Positions 25,843-32,589 are shown, counted from the stretch's first letter. The stretch is 33,310 nt of DNA from Baffinella frigidus (GCA_026770585.1 MU647381.1:95903-129212); one strand, 5' to 3'. Translations and numbers: made by a program. The notes: generated from the letters alone by a model not told the origin.

Positions 25843-26007
25843 ATAACGAAGACGCGGTGTATTACGTCGTGTGCCAACTGTCCCAAAGGCTCATTTTCCC
25901 CATTGGGAGGAGCGACCAATTGCACATTCTGTCCTGACGGAAAAGTTTCAGGGTGTGTAGGGCTCATGGGGCTCGGTCGCACAGACTGTGAGTCGGTCGC
26001 AAGCTGA
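25843..26007 (+). CDS. Cysteine-rich exon, GCC2/GCC3 (ephrin-receptor-like) type repeat
   Basis: This plus-strand frame has no start codon and lies after a GGCATGTCAG acceptor-like site (ending 25842). It reads CITSCANCPKGSFSPLGG, then ATNCTFCPDGKVSG, and stops at 26005-26007 unless a donor near 25951 (GGTGTGTAG) is used. The spacing CxxCPxGxxSxxGGxxxCxxCPxG is the signature of GCC2/GCC3 repeats, found in secreted or cell-surface multidomain proteins of many protists and animals. One repeat is seen, and flanking exons were not found. The 3' end after KVSG is less typical (GCVGLMGLGRTDC). It could be an isolated exon relic. The opposite strand is also open but has no motif. Confidence 0.5.
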   Translation: MTKTRCITSCANCPKGSFSPLGGATNCTFCPDGKVSGCVGLMGLGRTDCESVAS

Positions 26008-26153
26008 GTCAGCTGAACCAGTTGCACGCAGCTGCGAGGCCTTGTACTCGATCGGGTCTTAGAAGAGAGAAAGAAGTCCGCTCTCGCTAAAGTTGCAGCT
26101 CCTGTTGAAACCTAGCCTGGCTTTTCTGCAGAACCAGTTCCTGCTGAAACCTA

Positions 26154-26270
26154 CAGGGGTACATCGCTCATAAGAAACCGCCCCCCCCATAGGACCCCCA
26201 TAGGGCCCTAGGCAAAGGGCTACTGTAGGGACCTAGGGGGGGGCGGTTTCTTATGAGCGAGGTACCCCTG
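26154..26270. mobile_element. Family M element
   Basis: A complete copy with TA flanks. A family S scrap (GGCTTTTCTGCAGAACCAG, 26119-26137) lies just upstream between two near-identical CAG-TCCTG-TGAAACCTA strings. Confidence 0.85.
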
Positions 26271-26271
26271 T

Positions 26272-26411
26272 AGCCTCCTTGGGGGGAAATGGATGACATG
26301 ATGGTGCCATGTTGGTGTTTTTGAGGTGTCGTTATTGCAGATCAGCCCGCTCAAAAAAATGGCTCTAAATGACCTCAAGGCCTCCGTGGGGGGAAATGGA
26401 TGAAAGGATGG
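26272..26411. repeat. Direct 31-bp repeats around a fragment of element D's end
   Basis: CCTCCTTGGGGGGAAATGG (26272) and CCTCCGTGGGGGGAAATGG (26381) are direct repeats. The enclosed GATCAGCCCGCTCAAAAA (26341) matches the right end of element D. Confidence 0.6.
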
Positions 26412-26412
26412 C

Positions 26413-26490
26413 GTGAGACCCCGCTTGGGAGGAGAGAGGCCGCGCAGTCAAACATCGAGGCTCGTCACCTGTCCGACCGAGGCTCACATG
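26413..26490 (+). repeat. Family Q dispersed repeat, copy 2
   Basis: GTGAGACCCCGCTTGGGAGG, CGAGGCTCGTCACCTGTCCG, ACCGAGGCTCAC. The middle is shorter than in the other copies. Confidence 0.6.
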
Positions 26491-26670
26491 GTGCCATGTT
26501 GGTATCCAGAAGGGGTCTGTCTCCCACTCCAGATTTTCCCCAGGAGCCGCCAGGAAACGGTGCCCCCTGGTGGAAATGGTGGGCCACGTTGCTGTAAGTG
26601 AAGATCTCTAGCTGAAATGGCTCAAGCGCCACCCTCGATGTGATCCACTTCAGAGGGCGTGTTCTGGGGA
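26491..26670. other. Unassigned stretch with a splice-like pair
   Basis: A pyrimidine-rich acceptor-like site (CCACTCCAGATTTTCCCCAG, ending about 26543) is followed 50 bp later by GTAAGTGAAG, a consensus-like donor. The 50 bp between read GNGAPWWKWWATL in one frame. Possible mini-exon; no supporting context. Confidence 0.15.
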
Positions 26671-26775
26671 TATCCCTTAAGTGGCCAGGGGGTCAAAATT
26701 GACCCCCAAGAGGTCATAGGCAGGTCCTAGGGCCCTACGGTAGGGCGTATGAGCCTACTGGCCACTTGAGGGATA
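26671..26775. mobile_element. Family P element
   Basis: TATCCCTTAAGTGGCC to GGCCACTTGAGGGATA; the inner GGGGGTCAAAATTGACCCCC hairpin resembles 21433-21538. Confidence 0.85.
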
Positions 26776-26828
26776 GCTCCACCAGGCTGGATTCCGATGT
26801 TTACTCCCGAAGGCACGTGCCGCCTATT

Positions 26829-27233
26829 ACCCCCCCTAGGACCACCATAGGGCCCTACAGGGGTACCTCGCTCATAAAAAACTGCCCCCCCCCCCCTAGG
26901 ACCACCATAGGGCCCTACAGGGATACCTCGCTCATAAGAAACTGCCCCCCCCCCTAGGACCACCATAGGGCCCTAGGCGTAGGCATAAAGTAGGGCCCTA
27001 GCTAGGGGGGGGCGTTTTTTTATGGGCGAGGTACCCCTGTAGGCATAGTCCTACAGGGGTACCTCGCTCATAAGAAACTGCCCCCCCCCCTAGGACCACC
27101 ACAGGGCCCTAGGCATAGGCATAAAGTAGGGCCCTAGGGGGGGGCGTTTTTTTATGGGCCAGGTACCCCTGTAGGCTTAGTCCTACTGTAGGATCCTAGG
27201 GGAAATCGTTTTCTTATGAGCGAGGTACAGCTG
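26829..27233. mobile_element. Multi-level nest of family M elements
   Basis: Left halves (26829-26855 and 26858-26915) each stop at GGGCCC-TA. A full copy follows (26918-27039), then 10 bp of interrupted host M (GGCATAGTCC) and TA, another full copy (27054-27171), then the host M remainder (GGCTTAGTCC-TA-CTGTAGG) to 27233. All junctions are TA within the M centre. The two full copies share the variant GCATAAAGTAGGGCCC, so one may derive from the other. Confidence 0.8.
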
Positions 27234-27348
27234 TATCCCCAAAGCATCCACCGTGGCCCTTTCCCCCCGGATTTCCGTTGGGCTTTTCAAGCGCCCCTGA
27301 AATGAACTCCAATAACGGACCCAAAGGATCAACCGAGAACCAATCGTC

Positions 27349-27467
27349 CCTGAAGTCCTTCAGGTTCTTCGAGCTCCCAACATACGCGGGCACTGGAAAT
27401 GGTTCTGCAGAACAGCCATGCTTCCTTTCGGATCACATCAAGCCCCCCGGTGCAGAGGATCGACGAT
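27349..27467 (-). repeat. Family S, B subfamily, complete
   Basis: Inverse copy: TCCTTCAGGTTCTTCGAGC, GCGGGCACTGGAAATGG, GCAGAACAGCCATGCTTCC, CCCCCCGGTGCAGAGGATCG. Confidence 0.75.
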
Positions 27468-27489
27468 CCTCTTTAATAAATCGGACTTA

Positions 27490-27636
27490 CAGGGGTACCT
27501 TGCTCATACAGGGGTACCTCGCTCATAAGAAACTGCCTTCCCCTAGGACCCTACAGTAGGACCATGCCTAGGGTCCTAAGGTGGTCCAAGGGAGGGGGGC
27601 GGTTTCTTATGAGCGAGGTACTCACAGGTACCCCTG
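27490..27636. mobile_element. Two family M elements, the first reduced to its left end
   Basis: 18 bp of M left end (27490-27507) stops at the TA of TCATA, where a complete copy begins (27509). The right end has an extra CTCACAGGTA. Confidence 0.75.
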
Positions 27637-27640
27637 TAAC

Positions 27641-27955
27641 TCAGTGGTCAAACGCCATGGTGCTGATGTAGGCTGCCCACGCACACGACACACGGGGGTA
27701 CCTCGCTCATAAGAAACTGCCCCCCCCCCTAGGACCACCACAGGGCCCTAGGCATAGACCTACTGTAGGGTCCTAGGGGGGCGCTGTTTCTTATGAACGA
27801 GGTACCCCTGTAACCACCGTGCACGCGGCTTGATATCCTGGGGGCATCACGAAGTTCAGATGCAACGTTTCGGGGTTCCGACCAAGCGAAACGGTGCATG
27901 TCCCCGTACGGATGACGCGAAACGTTGCCATGTTCCCATCCTCTTGAATGAATCG
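27641..27955 (-). pseudogene. Duplicated C-terminal exon, copy A, split by family M
   Basis: Minus strand: GTCTVSLGRNPETL, then LNFVMPPGYQAACTVV, then the M insertion (27693-27810), then AWAAYISTMAFDH and a TGA stop at 27641-27643. The stop and final 13 residues match copy B. The M insertion sits at the TA present in copy B's intact sequence. Protein family unknown. Confidence 0.4.
27693..27810. mobile_element. Family M element inside duplicated exon copy A
   Basis: Complete except the left TA reads CA. Copy B of the host exon supplies the empty site (GACATAACCGCC at 28018-28029), showing insertion at TA. Confidence 0.85.
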
Positions 27956-27972
27956 GAGTTCTCGGAACGCAC

Positions 27973-28419
27973 TTAGTGGTCGAACGCCATGGTGCTGATG
28001 TAGGCTGCCCACGCTGACGACATAACCGCCGTACACGCGGGTTGATACCCTGGGGGGATAACCCCGTAGAGCCCAAAGTTGAAGCTGCCCCACACCTGTC
28101 CACGCCAGGTGCCCAGGTCGTTACTGACAATTTCAGAACGCAACGTTTCATTTCCTGGTACTAAATGAGTGTGCGGTCCCACGTGAGACGCAACTCCTCG
28201 TCGTTTCCACGTCCGATTTGCCCACGCTGACGACTTAACAGCCGTGCACGCGGGTTGGTACCCTGGGGGGATCACGAAGTTCAGCACGCAACGTTTCAGG
28301 GTTCCGACCAAGCGAAACGGTGCATGTTCCCGTGCTGATAACGCGAAACGGTGCATGTCCCCGTACGGATGACGCGAAACGGTGCATGTTCCCATCCTCT
28401 TTAATAAGCTGCCCCACAC
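27973..28419 (-). pseudogene. Duplicated C-terminal exon, copies B and C
   Basis: Minus-strand frame ending in TAA at 27973-27975. Copy B reads LGTWRGQVWGSFNFGLYG, VIPPGYQPACTAVMSSAW, AAYISTMAFDH. Copy C, upstream, repeats LNFVIPPGYQPACTAVKS but carries an extra base relative to copy A, so its preceding SLGRNPETL is in another frame. Third positions are largely G/C, so this was probably real coding sequence. Three partial copies in 0.8 kb suggest local duplication of a terminal exon. I do not recognise the domain. Confidence 0.4.
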
Positions 28420-28424
28420 CTGCC

Positions 28425-28532
28425 CAGGGTTTAGGGCTCAGGGCTTAGGGTGTAGGGTTTAGGGTTTAAGGTTCAGAGTTTGGGGTTTGGGGTTTGGAGT
28501 TTGGGGTTTAGGGTTTGGGGTTCATTGTGCAG
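28425..28532. repeat. Telomere-type array (TTTAGGG orientation), short
   Basis: TTTAGGG with TTTGGGG-type variants. It is preceded by AGCTGCCCCACACCTG and followed by GGGTTTGGGCTGTAGGG, both of which recur around the next array. Confidence 0.85.
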
Positions 28533-28621
28533 GCCCACTGTAGGGTTTGGGCTGTAGGGTTTCCACGAGGGGAAGGGGGGTGCGGGGAACCCGCATCCCT
28601 AAACCCGTACAGGGGTACCTC

Positions 28622-28723
28622 TTTCTATTATTTGTACCACGAACCGGCCACTTTCGCGTGCACTTTCCCCGTCTGCGGTTCTAAATTGACTTACGACGGC
28701 CAGGGAGGTGGCTCTCTTGTGCA
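28622..28723 (+). repeat. Family Y dispersed repeat, copy 3
   Basis: Plus strand reads SFYYLYHEPATFACTFPVCG without a stop. Its left neighbour is a 12-bp M left end (28610-28621). Confidence 0.65.
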
Positions 28724-28725
28724 TA

Positions 28726-28821
28726 CAGGGGTACCTCGCTCATAAGAAACGCCCACCCCCCCAGGACCACCATAGGGCCCTAGGCATGGGGGGCGGTTTC
28801 TTATGAGCGAGGTACCCCATG
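28726..28821. mobile_element. Family M element with internal deletion
   Basis: Both ends intact; the centre jumps from CTAGGCATGGG to GGCGGTTTC. Confidence 0.8.
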
Positions 28822-28863
28822 TAGAGCCTGAAGTTAAAGCTGCCCCATACCGGCCCACGCCAG

Positions 28864-29655
28864 GTCGTGGTTTAGGGTTTAGGGTTTAGGGTTTAGGGTT
28901 TAGGGTTTAGGGTTTAGGGTGTAGGGTTTGGGGTTTAGGGTGTAGGGTGTAGGGTGCAGGGTTCCGTGTTTTGGGTTTAGGGTTTAGGGTTTCAGGTTTC
29001 AGGTTTCAGGTTTCAGGTTTCAGGATTCGGGTTTTGTGTTCAGGGTTTCGGGTTTCGGGTTTCGGGTTTCGGGTTTCGGGTTAAGAGTTCAGGGTTTAGG
29101 GTTTAGGGTTTAAGGTGTAGGGAGTAGGGTGAAGGGTGAAGGGTGTAGGGTGTAGGGTGTAGGGTGTAGGGTGTAGGGTTTAGGGTTTAGGGTTTAGGGT
29201 TTGGGGTTAGGGTCTAGGGTTTAGGGTTTAGGGTTCAGGGTGCAGGGTTCAGTGGTCCGTGTTTTGGGTTTAGGGTTTAGGGTTTAGGGTTTAGGGTTTA
29301 GGGTTTAGGGTTTAGGGTTTAGGGTTCAGGGTTTAGGGTTTAGGGTTCAGGGTTTAGGGCTTAGGGTTCAGGGTTTAGGTTTTAAGGTTAAGGGTTTAGG
29401 GTTTAGGGTGTAGGGTGTAGGGTTTAGGGTGTAGGGTGTAAGAAGTAGGGTGTAGGGTATAGGGTGTAGGGTGTAGGTTTTAGGGTGTAGGGTGTTGATT
29501 TTAGGGTTTGGGGTATAGGGCTTAGGATTTAGGATCTAGGGTTTAGGGCTTAGGGCGTAGGGTTCAGGGTGTAGGGCGTAGGGTTCAGGGTTCAGGGTTT
29601 AGGGTTCAGGGTTTAGAGTTTAGCGTTTATGGTTCAGAGTTTAGGGTAAAGGGTG
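28864..29655. repeat. Telomere-type array (TTTAGGG orientation), long
   Basis: About 790 bp of heptamers with block-wise variants: TTTAGGG runs, TTTCAGG (28990-29025), TTTCGGG (29045-29080), TGTAGGG (29110-29180, 29405-29500). Preceded by AGCTGCCCCATACCGGCCCA and followed by GGGTTTGAGCTGTAGGG. Confidence 0.9.
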
Positions 29656-29710
29656 TAGGGTTTGAGCTGTAGGGTTTCCGCTGGAGGAAGAGGGGTGCGG
29701 GGAACCCGAA

Positions 29711-29816
29711 ACCGTAGGCCGAGACTTTTTGGTCCTAGGATCCCTCGGCGTACGGTAGGAGGTCCTAGGCAATGCCGTATGCCTAACTACCCCATTTTCA
29801 GGCCGTTAGCCTATGA
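29711..29816. mobile_element. Family F MITE, copy 4 (left side missing)
   Basis: Begins mid-arm at ACCGTAGGCCGAGAC and ends CGTTAGCCTATGA; the right flank is ACGC, in line with the AC-N-Y targets of the other copies. Confidence 0.75.
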
Positions 29817-29839
29817 ACGCCAAACGCTAAACGCTACAC

Positions 29840-29974
29840 CCCGAATCCCAGCGGACCAGGAGGTCGGCCCTGAAGACGGGGGCGATGATATTCTTGGCGT
29901 AATCCGTGGCCTCGCCCGGCTTGCTCCCCTCCAGCACTCTCCGCATGATGATCATCGCAAAGTTCCCCGCCGCC
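29840..29974 (-). CDS. Orphan exon of an unknown protein
   Basis: A minus-strand 135-bp segment is bounded by a strong acceptor (TTGCCTCTCTGGTGCAG, ending 29975) and a possible donor (GG-GTGTAG, after 29840). It reads AAGNFAMIIMRRVLEGSKPG, then EATDYAKNIIAPVFRADLLV and RWDSG, with mostly G/C third positions. No start codon, so it would be internal. The upstream 'intron' holds a family N fragment. No neighbouring exons found. The peptide is not recognised. Confidence 0.4.
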
Positions 29975-30038
29975 CTGCACCAGAGAGGCAATTGTCAAAC
30001 AACCAGCGTCAGCTGGTGCGGTGGTGAGCAGCGCGCTA

Positions 30039-30155
30039 CAGGGGTACCTCCCTCATAAGAAAACGCACCCCCCCTACGACAATCGTAGGGCCCCAGGCAT
30101 AGGCCTACTGTAGGCTCCTAGGGGAACGCGTTTTCTCATGAGCGAGGTACCCCTG
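30039..30155. mobile_element. Family M element
   Basis: A complete copy with TA flanks; variant centre (CTACGACAATCGTAGGG). Confidence 0.85.
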
Positions 30156-30218
30156 TACCACCACGCTGCCACCGTCAGGGCTGGCCCTTTAGGTCCAACG
30201 AGGCGTTGCGCGGAGGCA

Positions 30219-30365
30219 CGCTTATCCGGGGAAACCTATTTTCTTTCATTCGATGGCAACGCAAATTACTACACAAATGCTTTAAAATTACTAATAAGAA
30301 CGAAATGTGTAGTAATTTTCGTTGCCATCAAATGAAAGAAAAATAGGTTTCCCCGGATAAACGCA
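30219..30365. mobile_element. Family G hairpin element, copy 1
   Basis: CGCTTATCCGGGGAAACCT to AGGTTTCCCCGGATAAACG, arms about 65 bp (CTTTCAT, GATGGCAACG, AATTACTACACA) around an AT-rich loop. Second copy at 31196-31345. Confidence 0.8.
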
Positions 30366-30383
30366 GCCTGTCCCTCCTCCAAC

Positions 30384-30514
30384 AGCCCTTGGAGGTGGCT
30401 CAAACAGCGCTCTGGGGCATTGTCGATTTGTCTTGGATCGGGGTCGGGTCCGACCCCGATCCAAAGTCAAATCGAAGACCTTCCAGGACACTATTTGAGC
30501 CACTTGGGAGGGCT
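30384..30514. mobile_element. Family C palindromic element, copy 1
   Basis: AGCCCTTGGAGGTGGCTCAA to TTGAGCCACTTGGGAGGGCT; the centre is GGATCGGGGTCGG/CCGACCCCGATCC. Second copy at 31923-32053. Confidence 0.8.
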
Positions 30515-30544
30515 GGTGGTTAGCAGGGCGTGCAGCCGGACGAG

Positions 30545-30636
30545 GTGAGACCCCGCTTGGGAGGAGAGAGGCGAGAGAGAACTTGCCTTCATTAGTCAAC
30601 CACCGAGGCTCATCACCTGTCCGACCGAGGCTCACA
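30545..30636 (+). repeat. Family Q dispersed repeat, copy 3
   Basis: GTGAGACCCCGCTTGGGAGG, GAGAACTTGCCTTCATTAG, CACCGAGGCTCATCACCTG, ACCGAGGCTCAC; the most complete copy. Confidence 0.65.
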
Positions 30637-30670
30637 CGAGGGTCGCGTGAAAGGGGGGGGATCATCTGAA

Positions 30671-30818
30671 AAGCTAACGCCAGCGAGGTACTTAGAGCCT
30701 ACGGATTGCCTACGGTAGGAGCCCCCCCCCTACGACTTTTAAAGACATTTTTGTTTTAAACGTCGTAGGAGGAGGGGGGGTTCCTACCGTAGGCTAAGGG
30801 GTCCGCTGGCGTTAGCTT
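30671..30818. mobile_element. Foldback element, arms AAGCTAACGCCAGCG
   Basis: The terminal 15 bp are exactly inverted. A second, inner inverted pair is CCTACGGTAGGAGCCCCCC. A right-end fragment recurs at 8711-8745 (GGCTAAGGGGTCCGCTGGCG). Confidence 0.75.
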
Positions 30819-30839
30819 GTGGCATTAGGGAGGGCCATT

Positions 30840-31035
30840 AGCAACCCGTAGCAGCTTTTACCGGGTCCTTGCAAGAATCCGGGAACGAATTGTCTTTTTT
30901 GGTTTATTCGTAGGACCCTATGGTAGGAGGCCCTAGGGACCTCGGAATTGCTGACGGGACATACGGACAGATGTGTTAATTCTAGCTGAAATTTGCTACA
31001 GTACCCGACCCGGTTATAAGCTGCTACGGGTTGCT
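30840..31035. mobile_element. Foldback element, arms AGCAACCCGTAGCAGC
   Basis: About 28-bp arms (AGCAACCCGTAGCAGCTTTT, CCGGGTC). The middle carries the GTAGGACCCTATGGTAGG core seen in families M, P and F. Confidence 0.7.
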
Positions 31036-31044
31036 GGTGGCCGG

Positions 31045-31182
31045 CCACCAACCCTCACGGAAAGACCAAATCGATTGGGTTCGACCTGTTCCCACAAGTT
31101 GATTTTGTACCAAGCGCCTGGCTGGCAAGGTAAATCTGAGGTATGAAAATCGACGATTTGGTCTTTCCGTGAGGGTTGGTGG
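31045..31182. mobile_element. Foldback element, arms CCACCAACCCTCACGG
   Basis: Exact 29-bp terminal inversion through AAAGACCAAATCG around a non-repetitive middle. Single copy. Confidence 0.75.
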
Positions 31183-31195
31183 GGAGGGAGAGAGA

Positions 31196-31345
31196 CGCTT
31201 ATCCGGAGAAACCTATTTTTCTTTAGTTTGACATCAACGAAAATTGCTACACAATTTTTTTAATATTACTAGTAAGAATGAATTGTGTAGTAATTTTCCT
31301 TGATGTCAAACTAAAGAAAAATAGGTTTCCCCGGAGAAACGCACC
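31196..31345. mobile_element. Family G hairpin element, copy 2
   Basis: CGCTTATCCGGAGAAACCT to AGGTTTCCCCGGAGAAACG; the arms differ from copy 1 (AGTTTGACATCAACG) yet stay complementary to each other. Confidence 0.8.
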
Positions 31346-31414
31346 CCCAGACGACAGTGTCCATCGCAACCTTGAGCGCCGTCAATTGTAGAGACCGTCC
31401 GGGGATCGCCGACT

Positions 31415-31860
31415 GCCCGCCGCCCACCGTCAGCAACCATCGGCCTTCCTTTGGGTCCTTTAGGTTTTAAATGCTCCCAACATAGCCCAACGACACGCCC
31501 TTCCGTAGAAGGGATCTGCAGAGAAAGCATTTTTGCTCTCGGATCGCGTTTCGACCGTCAGCCACCATCGGCCTTCCCCCAGAGTACAGCGGCAGGGTGC
31601 AAGCGCGGAAGACTGCTCGCCACATACCGTCAGCAACCATCGGCCTTCACCGTCAGCAACCATCGGCCTTGCCCCAGAGTACAGAGGCAGGGTGCATCGG
31701 CCTTACCCCAGAGTACAGAGGCAGGGTGTCCCCAGAGTACAGAGGCAGGGTGTCCCCAGAGTACAGAGGCAGGGTGCTCGCCGCACACCGTCAGCCACCA
31801 TCGGCCGCAAGCGCAGAGTACAGCGACAGGGTGGGTGCAAGCGCGGAACAGTTATCGGGG
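31415..31860. repeat. Composite minisatellite
   Basis: Two interleaved units: ACCGTCAGCAACCATCGGCC (about six copies) and CCCCAGAGTACAGAGGCAGG (24-bp period, about five copies). A 24-bp period keeps all frames open, which explains the long plus-strand ORFs here (Cys-Pro-Gln-Ser-Thr-Glu-Ala-Gly repeats). Confidence 0.85.
31437..31556 (-). repeat. Family S, A subfamily, complete
   Basis: Inverse copy, inserted within the ACCGTCAGCAACCATCGGCC minisatellite. Reads GGTCCTTTAGGTTTTAAATG, CCAACGACACGCCCTTCCG, GAAAGCATTTTTGCTCTCGG. Confidence 0.75.
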
Positions 31861-31922
31861 GGCGCTGAGGTTTTTTTTAAAAGCCAGTGCGAGAGAGTGG
31901 CGAAGGTGGAACGCATGCCACC

Positions 31923-32053
31923 AGCCATCCCAAGTGGCTCAAATAGTGCCCTGGCAGATCTTCGAATTTACCTTGCATCGGGGTCGGATCCGACCCCGTG
32001 TCAAGGTAAATCAAAAATGTTCCAGGGCACTATTTGAGCCACCTCCGAGGGCT
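31923..32053. mobile_element. Family C palindromic element, copy 2, at the Mpv17-like exon
   Basis: AGCCATCCCAAGTGGCTCAA to GTGGCTCAAATAG inverted; the centre CGGGGTCGGATCCGACCCCG is a perfect 20-bp palindrome. The Mpv17-like frame runs into it, so the last residues of that ORF (about GGGSNSALEHF) are element-derived. Confidence 0.8.
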
Positions 32054-32382
32054 AGGTGATGCGGAGGGGGGAGGCAGCTCGCCTGAATCATGGTATAGTA
32101 TTTCGGCAGGAGGATCCCGTTCCAGAGCACCCCAGTCCAACACGTGCGCGCCACACGGCCGCCATCCACCATCCCCTCTCCTTTCTTCCGATTTACGAAT
32201 AGCTGGCTTGCCAAATCCCCTGACCCGACGACCGCAGCGCCTTGCGTCACGAGCGTCAGAGTTGGGTACGATTCCAGGAACCCCTTGTACGCGACGCGGA
32301 GACCGAAGGGCGTGAGGGCGCCGCTGGAGCCGACGCATAGCGCGAACAACAGCGCGAGTCGTGTCGAGACCGCCATGTTCAT
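32011..32382 (-). CDS. Mpv17/PMP22-family protein, N-terminal part, with signal peptide
   Basis: Begins ATG at 32380-32382. Residues 1-22 are a hydrophobic leader (STRLALLFALCVGSSGA) followed by LTPFG, like a signal peptide or the start of a plastid-targeting leader. Then come the family's first signature (YKGFLESYPTLT, VTQGAAVVGSGDLASQLF) and second (DGGRVARTCWTG, LWNGILLPKYYTMI). Family members are small four-helix integral membrane proteins of mitochondria, peroxisomes or plastids, usually 170-250 residues. Only the first half is here. After about residue 100 the frame enters a family C element and stops, and the C-terminal W/FWP/NF block was not found. Either an intron starts near CAG-GCGAGC or the element truncated the gene. 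Confidence 0.7.
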   Translation of the reverse strand: MNMAVSTRLALLFALCVGSSGALTPFGLRVAYKGFLESYPTLTLVTQGAAVVGSGDLASQLFVNRKKGEGMVDGGRVARTCWTGVLWNGILLPKYYTMIQASCLPPPHHLALGGGSNSALEHF

Positions 32383-32589
32383 GTTTCGTGCAGCGTCGTG
32401 AACTTCTTAGCTCCCAGTCGCTGCCACACACTCTCCAAAGAACACCGTCCACCTGAGTCCCAGCTGCACGAGACGGCGACACTTGGTAACTCTCGAGGCG
32501 ATTCACAGCTCGGCTCTTCCTGGAAGCCGCTGACTGAAAATCCTGAAAATCCCGTTCGATTTGAAAATGGTCAAATACCCTGCACGAGC

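Noticed and set aside
31451-32059. 202-codon plus-strand ORF with repeated 8-residue units
   Set aside because: 24-bp minisatellite translated; the other two frames are equally open.
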